Positions 22,811 through 34,962 of a DNA stretch of 64,000 nt are shown in pieces. The first letter of the stretch is position 1. Each line of letters opens with the position of its first letter. The notes beneath the pieces are model-generated. The model ran no database searches and had not been told where the DNA came from. It saw nothing but the letters and a program-made list of their open reading frames with translations. Source of the stretch: Typhlomys cinereus. Its lineage: Eukaryota > Chordata > Mammalia > Rodentia > Platacanthomyidae. The DNA is taken from the NCBI GenBank assembly GCA_023101885.1, contig JALPQD010000295.1, forward strand, positions 714,501 through 778,500, in the 5' to 3' direction. The position numbers and the translations under genes are program-made.

Positions 22811-23159
22811 TTATTATTTAATTATGCTTTCTAGCCAGCATATATATCACACAATCTGTTATATGTAAAGCCTTCATCTTCAAAAGTGAAAACCAGTTCC
22901 ACTACTTTCTAGGCCTCCAGCAAATTCAGCTTTTAAAAATAACTGATGAAAGGAACAAATGACAACTGAACTCTATTATTATTTGGCAGGTCTGGGGTGC
23001 TGATGGACGAGGAAAAACTTGCAAGTTCATTGAGGAGCAAGTGTGGATAACCCTGTGTGACTGGTCAGATCTCTAGCCCCTGCTCTGAGGCTGTTTGTGA
23101 AAAACTGCATGGAAAGGAAGGCTGAAGAAAAGACAGTTGGGAGGAATATGCTTTAGGAC

Positions 23160-23665
23160 GTGTGTGTGTGTGGGGGGGGTACGTGTTTCATGTATGCACT
23201 TGTGGAAGCCAGAGTCTTCCTTTATTGCTTCTATTTTATGTTTTGAGACAGTATCTCTCACTGAGCGTGGAGCTCACTAATTCAGGTAATTGGCTAATGA
23301 GTCATTGGAATCCACCTGATTATGCCCTGATAGTACTGGGGTTATAGGTATGTGCCAACTTGCCTGGCTTCTGTTTGGGCGCTGGGGACCTGGATTCGGG
23401 TGTTTGGGCTGGTGTCCCGTGTCCTGGATTCCTGCAGCCATCTCTCAGGCGTTTTCGTGAGGGTCTCTCACTGGCTCTGGGCGCACCAGTTAGATTAGGT
23501 TTGCTGGCTGGTGTCCCAGGAATCCTCCCATCTCTGCTTCCCCAGCACTGGGGTGACAAGAACAAGCCACCATGTCTGGCTTTTTATGTGAGTTCTGCAG
23601 CTCGAACCCAGGTCCCTATGCTTGTGTGGCAAACACTTTAGCAACTGAGTCATCGCCCCAGCCCT
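23160..23665 (-). mobile_element. two B4-like SINE copies in tandem, antisense
   Basis: The first (23160-23390) has TTTTGAGACAGTATCTCTCAC, GTTATAGGTATGTGCCA and TGCCTGGCTT. The second (about 23455-23665) has GGGTCTCTCACTGGCTCTGG, CCCAGCACTGGGGTGACA, CCACCATGTCTGGCTTTTTAT and AACTGAGTCATCGCCCCAGCC. Both show the reversed B1-plus-ID structure of B4. Confidence 0.75.
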
Positions 23666-23865
23666 AGTTTATGCAATTTTAAAGATAGACAGGGCACGAG
23701 GTCAAGCTGCTAGAGAGCCCAGAAAACAAAACTATGTGGGGTGCAAGCAGCGGAAACTGTGGCTTCTGATCCGATATCTACAGTGCTTCAAGAAGCTTCT
23801 TGGTTGTTGCAGTGTTGGCCACTGCAGGCCAACAATCCCAGCTCACCAAAGAAACAAACAACCAC

Positions 23866-23903
23866 CACCACCAAAAAACAACAACAACAACAACAAAACA
23901 GTG
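23866..23903 (+). repeat. (CAA)n simple repeat
   Basis: AAAAAACAACAACAACAACA-type run. Confidence 0.85.
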
Positions 23904-24239
23904 GAGCAGCCCAGATTATCTCTAATATTTTCCTCTAAGGTGCCTCTGAGAAATCTTTCCCAAATGCCTTTTTGGATCACATGACTACCAAATTAGTTAC
24001 CTAGATTTTATGTGGCCAAACAAGGGAAGCATTGAAATTTTGCAGACCATGTGGTACTGCATCATATTAATACAATTTCACATGTTGGTTAATGAACTGT
24101 CTGTTAAGTAAACCTACATGCACTGGAGACAAAGAGGTCTAGCGTTTTTACCATTCAAAGTAATTGAAATATGGACAATATTTGAGACTATGTCTTTAAG
24201 AAGAGAGACATCAGATTTTTTTCCAATTTCATGTATGTA

Positions 24240-24542
24240 TGCATGCTGTGTGTGTTTGTATGCATATGCTTGTGCAGACCTGAAGTTGATTATTAAAAAT
24301 AATCCTCAATTGTGCTTCCACCTAATTCTTTTTTGAGACAGGATCTCTAATCAAACCCAGAGCTCACTGAACAAGGTTTGTCTAGCTTGTTCTGAGGAAA
24401 CCCAGTCTCTACATTCTGAGGGTGGAATTACATGTGGGCCACCACAGCCACATGGCATTTTATATGGCATCTGGAGATCCGAACTCTAGTCCTTTTGCTT
24501 ATGTGGCAAGCATTTTAACAGCTGAATTTATCTCCCCAACCC
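24240..24542 (-). mobile_element. B4-like SINE, antisense
   Basis: TTTTTTGAGACAGGATCTCT, GAGCTCACTGAACAAGGT, CACCACAGCCACATGGCATT, and GGCAAGCATTTTAACAGCTGA with TCTCCCCAACCC. Confidence 0.7.
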
Positions 24543-25200
24543 AGCATCAGATTTTTGACCAAAAACGTGAACTTTTATCATTGTGTTGATGTTATGGCAG
24601 TCCATTCCCTGTCATATCACACTGGCTTTGGGCTTCTTTCCCAATCAAGAAACCTGCTCAGTAATCTCCTCCGAGGCTGCTAGCACACAGATTTCCACCA
24701 GCAGTCAGAGCCAATGACTCACACTAACAGATCACACTGTGAGTCTTCCTAAAGGTTGCTTGTTTTTATTCCATTGAGTTAATTCTATTGAATTACAGGC
24801 TTGCTATTTATACTGTAATAAGTCCCTTTTCAAAGTGTGTTGTTGACATTCCTCCAAATGGTTTGCTGATTCTCCAAACTGACTGTGAGAGGTTCCCTCT
24901 GATTGGTTGTTTTGGACAGCTGTCAGGTGGCATGGAACTGGGGGGTGAGCCTTCACCTTTGGGGTGAGCACTGTGTCAGCTTACTGTTGGTTTTATTTTC
25001 TGCACTTGAAGGGATCAAGGCTGGCATAGCACACGGACATGCTAAGCAAAAGTATGAGTTTCTCACAAAAATTTATTTTCTTCCTTTTGAGGAGGTGGGG
25101 GAGGGTGGGTACAAAAGACGAAATGACAAAGGTAAACAGGATGGAGGAAAATTCATGGAGGAAATGTGATCTTCCCACTGTTTTATCTTGAGAAAAGCTT

Positions 25201-25244
25201 GCTATCTCAGATTTTATTTTTTTAGAAATTTTATCTTATTTACT

Positions 25245-25297
<53 letters not shown>

Positions 25298-25525
25298 ATC
25301 ACAGGGTACTGTTTGTCCTTGTGAAGGGCCAAGGGTCCTCCTGACTTCAGTAATCACCTGGGATTGCTTCTACCTCCATCTTGCTTCGCTCTGGGACTCC
25401 CAGACTCCACCCACCATGCCTAGTGGTTTTTGGTGGGACCTGGGATTCAAACTCAGGACCTTCTGTTTGCCAGACAGCGTCTTAACCTCTAAGCCATCTC
25501 TCTAGTCAAGCTATCTCAGATTTTA
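25201..25525 (-). mobile_element. B2-like SINE, antisense, with target-site duplication
   Basis: Flanked by perfect GCTATCTCAGATTTTA at 25201-25216 and 25510-25525. Inside are an A/T-rich tail, (TC)n(TG)n at 25246-25298, the reversed body (AGACTCCACCCACCATG) and the reversed head (CTTAACCTCTAAGCCATCTCTCTAG). Confidence 0.9.
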
Positions 25526-27544
25526 AAAAGAATATTCTCTCAGTGCAAAATTTCCAAAGCAATGGGCCAGTCTAGCAGGTCAGAGAGGGGGAAAGCCGAG
25601 CGGGGAGCCGCCTTCCACCCAGCGTCCCTGCCAGCCCGCAGAAGGCTGCTCTGCTGCTCATGCTGCCCACTGCCCCAGCCGTGGTTTTCTTGGCACTCTG
25701 CCCTTCTCTTCTGTCCATCAAGGGAGTGTGTGCAGTGAACACTTGAGGGGTGCGGCCTGACCGAGCTGCGGCAGAGACCCCCTCCCTTCCCTATGAAGAC
25801 CAGGAAGGTTTCCTGGTAGTGTGCCCAGTTGACTGAGGGGGTCACATCCAGGTAACAGTTTCTGCTCCACTCTGAGTCTCAGCCCAGGGCCAACTGGTGT
25901 GCTGGCTTCCACACAAGCATGAAACGCTTCCTCCATGTGAGGATTTATTTTAAAGGAGATAAAGTCCTACTTCGTTTCTGAAACGCCAATGGAACAGTGT
26001 AATGAGCGTGGGAACAGCAGTGTGATTTCTGGCTGTGAGGCACCCTGGGAAATGCTTTCACGTCCAGGTTCAAGCACAGCTTGCCCCTAAATGATGCTTG
26101 TCTAATAACTCCGTAGACCTGTGCTTTCTTACTGTGCATTTGAAGAAAGCATGAAATCAAAAGTTTGAATCTGCCCTATTTAAAGCCTTTCCAAGCACTG
26201 GCTGGCTCTCTCAGCCTCTTGTTTTCACAGTTAGAGGATTTCTTTAAAACATTCCTTCTCCATTATGTTTCTTGGGCTCCAGAGTCTCTGAGCGGATCAT
26301 CAAGTGATCCCATGAGGACAGGGACGCAGCGTCCCTCCCCACACACAGTTTGGAAGAAGGTGCATAATAACCAGGCTCATTTTCTGGTCTGAGAAAAAAG
26401 GGAAGGATAGAAGGGAAGCTTGTGGGCCTAAAGCGTCTTTCTTCTCTTTTGTGTCGTAAGAGAACAGAAGAGCAATGGAGTTTACTTTTCCTCCAGCAGC
26501 AGGCAGATCAAATGTGCCCCGGCCTCTGCCCTCCTCTGTGCACACACAAATCACTCTTTACCACTCCCTCAAAGGCCCTCTGCACCTGTTGTTGTAAATC
26601 TCCATCGACCCGAACCAGCATCGCTCTGCCTGAAATTTAAGCTTCCACTAAATGAGGCCCCTTATCTATCCTTTTTCTACATTTGCTTCTTGAGGCAGTG
26701 TGGATTCATGTGTGGGTTGGCCATGCCTGACTCAGAGATGGGATGTGGTCCAGAAAGGACTGCCAATGGGCTGGTGGCAAAATGAGAAGAGTAAATATAG
26801 TGCCTGGTTTCTCATCCCGTCCTGTGATGTTGGAGCGCCTTGAGTGTGGACAGACCAGGAGTCAGGCAAGCTTACAGTCTCCTGCCTACAGAAAGTCAGG
26901 AGCCGAGCTGCTGGCGGGGGTCACCAGACCGAAAGCAGCCACTCTAGCTGTCCCTAGGACGAAGCTCGTCCCCCAGGCAGGACTTGGACTTCTCTGCAGC
27001 ACAGCCTGACCTCAAACCACCCTGTCTTAGGTCCACTTCCTTCACCTCTAGGTGAAGAAGGGTAGATGAATTGCTTTGTCTGCACCGTGACTTCGAGTCC
27101 ATCAGCAGAAGTACGTGCTTCTAAAGGCTCAAGGTACCCAGTCTTCTGCTTGCTTGTGGGCAGGAGTATTTTTAAAAGTCACTGATGTCTGCAACACTGT
27201 CTGTCCCCCCTCGTGGACAGCGACATGAGTGGGAGCTCCTCCCTATGTATGCCAAGATGGGCTGTAGGGGTGGGGAGAAGAGGGCAGAGTTATTCAGAAA
27301 CGAAGATTCCAAAAAGATTAGAATTCCTTTCTGCCTGCTACCACGGAGAGCAAAAGCAGTGAATCCTGATGGGCTGGGCTGATAACACTTGAATGCCGTT
27401 CACACAAGCTACAGCTGTTCCTTTCTACAAACTGCCTTCCTTCCAGTGAGACAAGGTGCCCAGGGCTGGGCACCACGCTCAAAGGCATCCATGTGTCTCC
27501 CCACCCCCAGGCTGCCACAAGGGTTCCATTGTACACTCATAAAA

Positions 27545-27612
27545 CCAGCCATGGCGCCTCGAGCAGGGCCAGGCACCCAGGAGGTGGTCAATAAATGTAG
27601 CATGTGATGGAT
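27545..27612 (+). mobile_element. L2/MIR 3'-end remnant
   Basis: GGCCAGGCACCCAGGAGGTGGTCAATAAATGTAGC matches the shared L2/MIR end ('gcctggcacatagtaggtgctcaataaatg'). Confidence 0.55.
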
Positions 27613-28392
27613 TCAAAACAGGCTATTAATGTGGCAAATCAGAAAGCCGCTCCTTGGAGTTGCTGACATGTGACTTCTAGGCCTTGCATTTCCAAAAGTC
27701 TTTTAGATGTTGTGAAAAGCCTCCAGGTTGATGGAGATAGAAAGCTCTAGAAGTCACTAGAAGTATGCCTCAGGGGTGTCTGCAGTGTCTCTCTACAGAT
27801 ACTGACCAAACACTGACTGAGCCCAGCACACTCCTGCTATCTCACTGGACAGACAGGATCTACCCTTGAAGAAGATATAAATGCCCAGGGTGATCATGAA
27901 GATGCTAGTGATAGCCAGATATTAAAATTAATGAAATAACCACCAATAGGAGGATAAAAATGGATGTTTAACCTGCTGTTGATTAATAAACGAACACATC
28001 CATCTTACAGTGACAAGTGAGGTTGCTGGACAGGACAAATAGTAGATATGCTAAATAGTCCACGTGCTAGCTTGTAGATGCACACACTTCTTTTAAAGGT
28101 CTACGTGTGTTCAAGCAAGGGAAACACAATAAAAACTGCTGGCAGGTGATTCCTGTACATGATCACTATGCAATAGGATTTTCTTCAATGGCAGAAACAG
28201 TCCTTTATGTTGCCTAATACAATCACCGCTAGCTACAGAGCACATGGAATGAGATTAGTGTGATTGGGAATCTCAATTTTAAACTGTTTTTAAACTACTG
28301 TAAATGTCACCTGGGGCTAGCATAGCCACAGAAGGAAAAGCCAAGGAGGACAAAGGCCTTTGATTTAATGACTGATGCATTTGACTTTCCTA

Positions 28393-28456
28393 CTGTAGTG
28401 TCTGTGTGGAGGGCATGGAAGTGTTCAGTAAATATTTGTTGAGTGAAGCAGACAAT
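28393..28456 (+). mobile_element. L2 3'-end remnant
   Basis: GTTCAGTAAATATTTGTTGAGTGAAG is the L2 terminal motif. Confidence 0.6.
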
Positions 28457-29244
28457 TACCTCTTAAGGAGTGCCTTGTCTGGAGTCGTGGGAGATTCTAC
28501 TCATTAGAATGGAGTTCTCATAAGCATGTAAGTTAAGCATTTAGCAGAAAAATAACTGCACCCAGAGCTCCCTGACATAGCAGCTCTGGAAAGCAATAAA
28601 TGCCAATCGCATGGCCTGGGGCCATGGTGCAATTTATTCCTGGGTACCAGGGTTGATGTTCTCCAGGTGAATGTTTCCAGATGTCGCTGACCACCTACTT
28701 AGCCTCATCTCCTTCTTCCTGACACCTGGCAGAAGTCGCAATGAAAAGCTCGGTTTTCCCTTCCGGTGTCAGCCAACAGCAGAGTATGTGTCCAGAGGCG
28801 GAGAACTCTCACGAGACAGAAGATACTATCTCTCCCCACGGCTCCAATGCCAGTCACAGCTCAGACTGAGCCACTCAGGGAATCATTAGTGTCTGTGAGA
28901 GACCCTCTGCTCTCCACCCACCCACGTGTCCAGCCTGTCTGTCTGCTCATCTGAATCCCATCCAGCGGCCTGAAAACTCCCCCGCCAAGCCCCAGGGATG
29001 TCAGGGTGGCCCCTCAGACTTGAGGCCTGTCTGTTCTTCCACATCCACATCCACTGCTGAGCCCAGAACACTCACTGCTCTGCTCCGCCGAGCAGGGGCT
29101 GTCTGGTATAGCTGTGCTTCCCAAGTACAGCTGCTTCTTGATCATCTTGCCTTGGGTGACTTCCCTGAACTGTCCGTCCCACTATTTATGCTCTCTTCCT
29201 GAAAGCTGACCTCACTTATTTATTAGCTGTAAGCCGCTCTTCCT

Positions 29245-29345
29245 TCCTTTCAATACATTCTTACTGGGTGCTCACTATGCCTTAGGCTCTGGAAACACAG
29301 TATCTGAACTCATGGAGCCTACACTGTGGGGAAGGAAAACGAGAC
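29245..29345 (-). mobile_element. L2 3'-end fragment
   Basis: AATACATTCTTACTGGGTGCTCACTATGCC and CATGGAGCCTACACTGTGGG are the reversed L2 3' end. Confidence 0.65.
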
Positions 29346-30184
29346 ACATCGAGAAAAACAAATAAATCATCACATGTCACCGGAAGTAGTGGACCAAATG
29401 GAAGTAGAAGATATAGACATGGCCCTGAAGGGCCTCGGGGAGAAGAGGAATTTTAGCAGAGATCTTTGTTGAAGTCAGTAGGCAAACGCTGCAGATATCT
29501 AACAAACAAGCTTCTCGGCAGACAGGCAGCAAGTAGAAAGGTCCCGAGGAAGAAGAGGTTTACAGTGCTAAGTGGCTGCTGAGGGAAAGGAGCCCAGGGG
29601 TATCCAGGGCTCAGTAGCATGGAAGTGGGTACAGGGTATCAGAAGGAGAAGCAGACCAAGCAACGAATGGAGGAAGACTGGAAGGAAGGCCGCTTCATAG
29701 TCAGAGGCCTCAGCTGGCCATGTGGACCAGTCTGCTGTAGACATCACACGAGCTCTGAATTTTGCTCACTGAGACATTTTCTACATGTCCCTATTTCCTT
29801 ATGGCGTAGGAACACAGTGGTACCCGGGCAGGAAAAAGCCACAGGAAAGCACACCATGACCCTGCCAACTGCCACGGCAAGAGGCTGGTTGTCCCGAGGC
29901 TCTGTCACCAGTCTCTGCCAACCAGAGTCCAGTTGAGGTGTGGAAAAGAGGACGTGCCAAAGGGGTCAACACCCCGCAGCACTGCCAGCGTCTGTCAGAA
30001 GGAGCGCTGCTATGGGAAGGGGGCATGGAAACCCTTAACCAAGGAAGCTAGGGGTGCTTCATTTTGGATCCTGAACTTTCAAGGTCGGGAAAGGTAACTT
30101 TACAGGAAGGAAGGGCTTTTACTATTCCCCAAGACGAATCAAGGATTAAGCTGCCTTTTGAATTTCATGAGGTAGAGCCCAAGC

Positions 30185-30405
30185 ACACTCACTCTGCAAA
30201 TATTTACCCAGTACCTGCCCTGGGGCACGACGCTGAGTAAACAACATAGAAACATTGCTGCCTGCATCAAACTCTGCCTTTCTCCACCTGCCTAGCTGAC
30301 TTACTGAGCACTCGCTGTATGCGCCCTGAAGTTACCTGATACAGACCCAGTCCTTTTCTCCTTAGAACCGTGCTGTCCAGGGAGGAGCGGTCACTGCCAT
30401 CATCC
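30185..30405 (-). mobile_element. L2 and MIR fragments
   Basis: GCAAATATTTACCCAGTACCTGCCC fits reversed L2. GAGCACTCGCTGTATGCGCCC with the following stretch up to TGCCATCATCCCATGA fits the reversed 3' half of MIR or L2. Confidence 0.5.
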
Positions 30406-30426
30406 CATGATACCTAAAGGAACAAC

Positions 30427-30774
30427 AGAACTCAGCCTATGGAGAGGTCGCTCTGGGGTTAAGCCTCTGCCTTGCAGGCAGAAGGTCCTGGGTTCGGATC
30501 CTAGACCCCATGTCTAGATCCTAGACATCACGTATAGACGCAGGGTGGAGGCAGGGGTGGCCTGCGTTTCTGGTCCTGGTAGGGCGGAGCCTGTGAATCC
30601 CAGAGCAGAGTAAACAAGGAGGAGGTGGAGGCATCCATGGTGGTTCCCGAATTCGTCCGTGGTTCTACACACACACACACATACATACATGCACATACAT
30701 ACACACACATGCATACATGCACGATTGAATAAAAAAAAAAGATTTCACTAAAAAAAAAAAAAGAACTCAGCCTA
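30427..30774 (+). mobile_element. young B2-like SINE with target-site duplication
   Basis: Perfect AGAACTCAGCCTA at 30427-30439 and 30762-30774. The head is shortened (TGGAGAGGTCGCTCTGGGG). The body has CTCTGCCTTGCAGGCAGAAG, TAGGGCGGAGCCTGTGAATC and GGAGGTGGAGGCATCCATGG, then a CA-rich stretch and two A runs. Near-identical copies are at 38491, 41884 and 57561. Confidence 0.93.
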
Positions 30775-31615
30775 GACTCTTCAATGGTATATCTTTACAG
30801 GAAGGGCTAGGATAACAAACGCGGCCTAAACACAGCAAAGTAGGTCAGCTAGGAGGAAGATCAGCCTAAGCCGCAGCAAGTATAAATGATGGGCTCTATA
30901 GAGAGTTATATCACCTGCATGCACACACTAATACAGGGCTAATCTGAACTACTAACCAGCACAGACAGGTTCCCGCTGCTTGTTGCTGGCAGCAGAATGC
31001 CCTGCAGCTCATACCCAGTACTGAGCACTCTTCAAGGAAGGAAGCTGGCACCATACAGTTGGCTGGTTTTACTCTTTTGCTCAATTGTCCTAGGTGACAG
31101 TAACTTCAGTGAGTAAGATTTTGTCATTTCCAAGTCTCTTCATCTTTGATACCGCTGCACAGTCACTGGTGTTCAACGACATCCCCATCGCCTTCTCTCT
31201 GGCATGTGCTCGTGGGACCACAGGATGGGGCAGTAAAACATACGTGGCAAAAGTGGCAGTGACAGGTGCCATTCTAAGTGGAAGCCTTTAGAAGCTCCTG
31301 TGTGAGTTACAACTTCTCATTCTTGCCTCGTGACTATGGGAGCCAGGAGACCGCTGGCTGTCTAGCTAGTGCCTCCCATTCTGCAGAGAAGAAACTAATT
31401 ACCAATGCTGAAGGCTATGGTCAGCTTTTCTCATTCAAGGACTCTGCGTCCACAGATCCATCCAATTATGCATAGCAAATATTTCAGAAATATTATATCC
31501 ATATTAACTAGATATGCTTTTTTTCCCCTAAGAATATATAGTATGCCAACTATCTGTAGCATCTACAGGAGCTTGAGAATTAGAAGTTACCTAGAGGTGA
31601 CTTAAAAGATAAAAA

Positions 31616-31948
31616 AGGGAGATGGTTTTGTGGTGGAAGCACTTGCGGTACAAATATGAGGACAAGAGTTCAGCTCCCCAGATTCCATGTAAAATTCCAG
31701 GTGGGTGTGGTGAGCTGCCTGTAATTGAAGACTTAGAAGGTGGAACTGGGAATCCCTAGAGTAAGCCGGCTAGCCTGACTAGCGCTATTGGCCAGCTCTG
31801 GGTTTGATTAGAGACCCTGTCTCTAAAGGATAAGATGGAAGAGTGATGGAGGATGATTCCTGATAACAACATGGGGCCTCCAGACACATGTGCAGCACAA
31901 ATAAACATGCATATACACATATACATGGCAATAGAAAAAGCAAGCGAA
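31616..31948 (+). mobile_element. B4-like SINE
   Basis: GGTGGAAGCACTTGCGGTAC (ID part), CAGGTGGGTGTGGTGAGCTGCCTGTAATTG (B1 part), GAGACCCTGTCTC, then GGGGCCTCCAGACACATGTG and an ATACACAT-rich end. Confidence 0.8.
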
Positions 31949-32224
31949 ATGTATGTGAGTTGCATGTAAACAACACATTTTTTAATACAAAGGAATTAAT
32001 TGGGCATTGAAGAATGTGGGGATCCGTGAGGGTCCTGGAACATATCTCCAGTGTGAATATGTGAATATGGCTGGTCTGAGATCTAGGACTATTATTAGCT
32101 TTGCTTAACTGATACAAACATCTACTCGCTGACCTCTAAGAGAAAGAAGAAAGTGATAAAGCCTCTATAGAACCACCCAGAAGGAAAATGACAATACAAA
32201 TTAATCAGTGATGATTCCATCTTA

Positions 32225-32375
32225 GATATGTACATGCTATTCTCATCTGACCTTGGGGACCCTGAGACATAGGCTCTATTCCATTTATAGGTGTGGAACT
32301 GAGGTTCAGAGAGGGAAGGAGACTCCTCTGGAGTTAGTCAGCTAACAAGCCAGAGGAGTTTCTGAGTCTTGTGGT
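32225..32375 (-). mobile_element. MIR fragment
   Basis: GTGTGGAACTGAGGTTCAGAG follows the reversed MIR core ('aggaaactgaggctcagagag'). Confidence 0.65.
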
Positions 32376-32944
32376 AATGTGCTACTGTTTGTAAAAAAGA
32401 ATGAGCAACTAGACGATTCTTTAGACCAAACAGGAATGCTGGGATGGAGGGGCATTCACCCAGTGTGTACAGCACCCTCGTGTGTCAGGCACTAGAGTAA
32501 GACCCAGAAAAAGACAGTTCTAGCGTTAGGCTGGCATCAAGGTGAAAGCTACAGTCATGCAAAGTGGCATCTACAGTGTGGTATGGGAAGAGTGAGCAGC
32601 TAGGAGAGATGGGGTGGGATTCAGGAGTCAACTGAAGACATGAACAAGAGAAAGGAAACTAGGAAAGCAGCAGAGAATAAAGGCCAAATAGAGAAGTGCC
32701 ACCAGGAAATCCTCTTCCTGTCTAGATTCACACACATTTGGTAAGAACATGCCATATGCCTCACTCTGGCACACACAGCTATCGTGGCATGGTGCCACTG
32801 GCGGATGGCATCAAAGCGATACTTGGAAGCCAAGAGGTGGCGTCACCCGCCTAGAACAGCTGCCCGCAGCCCAGACGGCCCAGGAATTCAGACCCAAGCA
32901 GGAGTCCTGAAAGGTGGGCTTCTGCTGCCCTTCCGTACTTACTG

Positions 32945-33275
32945 AAAAATGCCAACACACTGTTGACCCCACAAAGTCTAGCATCTGCTAAAGGCACCAA
33001 GATCCTTGGAGGCAAGGAATTGACAGCCACAGTAGTGTTCCTATGCTTAAGGGGAACACAGGAAAGGGTTCAGGGAAATGCCACTGGGTCCTTGTGCGTC
33101 ATCGGAGAGGAGGACCAAGAGGAGAGTCAGGCATGCACAAGAAAGGACCATCTGGGAATTGGGGCGGGAGGCACTGGGGCATGGGAAGGGAGGGGTGAGG
33201 GGAGGGGGAGCAGGGGGTTTGGGGGGAGGAGGAGGGAGGGAGGAAACAAAACAAAACAAAACAAAACAAAACTGC
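32945..33275 (+). mobile_element. rodent L1-like 3' end with G-rich tract
   Basis: About 85% like 41105-41440 by eye: CAAAGTCTAGCATCTGCTAA, CCAAGATCCTTGGAGGCAAG, TGTTCCTATGCTTAAGGGGA. It ends in G/A-rich sequence at 33165-33242 with many GGG/GGGG runs, then (AAAAC)5. The parallel open frame shared with the second copy reflects common descent, not a live gene. Confidence 0.65.
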
Positions 33276-33551
33276 CATGCTCTGCACAAGTTCAACAGTG
33301 CCCAGTAGGCAGCAGTCACTCAAGGACAGAAGGTGAACTGCAGTGGCATTTAATACAAAGCGGCAGTAGCAGGGCGTGAAGGGGCGGGGGTTGGGTGTAG
33401 GGAGCTGTTGAGCGCTGCCAGGGACATGGCTCTTCATCCCGACAGTGGAGCCCAGAATGGTGCCAGTTCACATTAGTAATATTCAGTCACACTGTCTGCA
33501 TCCTGAGTTTCGGAAGCAGACCACCCAAGTCGCAGGCGATGAAATAGATGG

Positions 33552-33620
33552 TTTTGGAGGCTGGGGAAGCACCTCAGTTAGTAAAGTGCTTGCTAGGCAA
33601 GCATGAAAACTCATCAGTTC
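33552..33620 (+). mobile_element. ID/B4-type SINE head fragment
   Basis: GGCTGGGGAAGCACCTCAGTTAGTAAAGTGCTTGCTAGGCAAGCATGA is the tRNA-derived head shared by ID and B4. Confidence 0.65.
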
Positions 33621-33814
33621 GCCAAGCTAGACTTTGGTAGGATCTCACTTTGGTTTGCCCTACCTGGGGTGAATAGACATTGTTCACATCTTCCCAAGAA
33701 AAGTTAATTCAACAGCCAGGTATAGTGCTTAATTCATTTTGTGCAACTACACTGTAATACACAAAAGTGCATCATTAATGAAGACGAGAAAATCCTTCCT
33801 TAATATATAATGGT

Positions 33815-34158
33815 TATATTGTCACCTTGGCAAGATCCCTAAAGAGACAAGCTTCTATGTACTCTTGTGAGTGACTACCAAGGTAGATTAATCGAGGTGG
33901 GAAAATCTTTCTTGGTGGGAGTCCTGGATTGAATGAGAGAGAGAAATCGAGTCGAACACCAGCATCCATCTCATCTCTCTACTTCCTGGCTGAAGACGCA
34001 GCGTGACCAGCTACCTCAAGCTTCTCCGCCAGAGAGGATGTACTCTTGATCGCAGAATGTACTCTTGACGGGTGAGTCAGGTAAACTCTTCCCCCTTTAG
34101 GGTGCTTTGTCAGGTATTTTGTTGCAACAACGAGAAAAGTAACAAACACACTCACAGT
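33815..34158 (+). mobile_element. ERVL-class solo LTR
   Basis: TATTGTCACCTTGGCAAGAT at the 5' side, GACCAGCTACCTCAAGCTTC in the middle, and TTTTGTTGCAACAACGAGAAAAGTAAC at the 3' end. Same family as 36600-36918 and 43952-44272. It contains a short internal repeat of ATGTACTCTTGA. Confidence 0.65.
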
Positions 34159-34194
34159 TCCAGAGGCGTGGATGCTCAAGATTAAGAATCTGGC

Positions 34195-34325
34195 TGTGTC
34201 CTCGCAGAGAATTCACGGCTTCTGCCATGCCCTTTATATAAGCCTTAATCCTTATTCATGAGAGGACAGCCCATGTGGCCACATCACCTCTTCAAAGGTC
34301 CTGGGAGGCAGGTTTAGAGTAGTCA
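34195..34325 (-). mobile_element. MaLR-like LTR fragment, left part
   Basis: CCTTAATCCTTATTCATGAGAGGACAGCCC...ACATCACCTCTTCAAAGG is the reversed MaLR body ('taatcccattcatgagggc...atcacctcccaaaggcc'). It seems split by the insert at 34326-34850. Confidence 0.5.
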
Positions 34326-34850
34326 TGCTGGGACAGGCTTTGAAGGTCTTTGAAATTCCCGAAGGCCATCCCCCACTGCTGAGATCGCCCAGAAGGAACA
34401 CTCCTGCTGAGGAGCTGACTCCAGTCCTCCACAGAAGTAAGATGGCCAACTTCCCTATGAAAAGATGTGGAGACGAGCTCTCCATATCAGTTAAGCTAAG
34501 CCTATCAAACAGCTTGATCTCCAGCATCACCAAAAGATTAACTGGGTTGGACCCCAAGATGAATAGACCAATGAGATACAGAGGATCAAAAGAAGCTCCA
34601 GTCAGGTTTACAAAAACTGGAGCTAACCCATGGGAAAAAGCCATCCCCTCCCCCACTTACCTGACCCTGCCAGCCATTAGATGGTGCCCTAGCCCCTCAT
34701 GGCACTCCAGGTCTGGAATTGTGAGTGAGTTCTGTTATTTCTCTCCTCTAATAAACTCTACCTTAATTCCCTACACATGTTGGGTTTCAGTCTTGTCTCC
34801 AAACACAAGAACTCAGATACATACGGACTCCTAAGGGTCACCCCACGACA
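34326..34850 (+). mobile_element. candidate solo LTR of unassigned ERV
   Basis: About 525 bp inserted into a MaLR-like fragment. It starts TGCTGGGACAGG, ends CACCCCACGACA, and has CTAATAAACTC as a polyadenylation signal about 100 bp from the end, followed by a U5-like TTTCAGTCTTGTCTCC. It holds the longest open frame of the window (169 codons, 34325-34834, +), with no recognisable domain; I treat that as chance. No clear 4-6 bp target duplication flanks it, so the boundaries are unsure. Confidence 0.4.
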
Positions 34851-34962
34851 ATGAGAGAACAGCCCCAACGGCCTCCCCTCTTAAAAGGTCCCAGCCCTTC
34901 ACATGACCATATGGGCAATCTCCAATTTGGAGAGACATGTTCGATCCACAGCAAACCGGGAA
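34851..34962 (-). mobile_element. MaLR-like LTR fragment, right part
   Basis: AATGAGAGAACAGCCCCAACGGCC...CTCTTAAAAGGTCCCAG repeats the motif order of the left part, then TTGGAGAGACATGTTCGATCC fits the reversed MaLR 5' end. Confidence 0.45.

Noticed and set aside
32963..33379. 138-codon + frame paralleled by a similar frame at 41100-41414
   Set aside because: Both are copies of the same L1-like 3' end. The peptide similarity follows from DNA similarity, and the frames run into G-rich tract and tail.
34640..34670. ACTTACCTGACC as the donor of an SCFD2 exon on the minus strand
   Set aside because: The upstream minus-strand peptide does not resemble SCFD2, and the site lies in a candidate LTR.
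34325..34834. Longest open frame in the window (169 codons, + strand) as a gene
   Set aside because: It lies within a candidate LTR, has no domain or family resemblance, and no Kozak or splice context.
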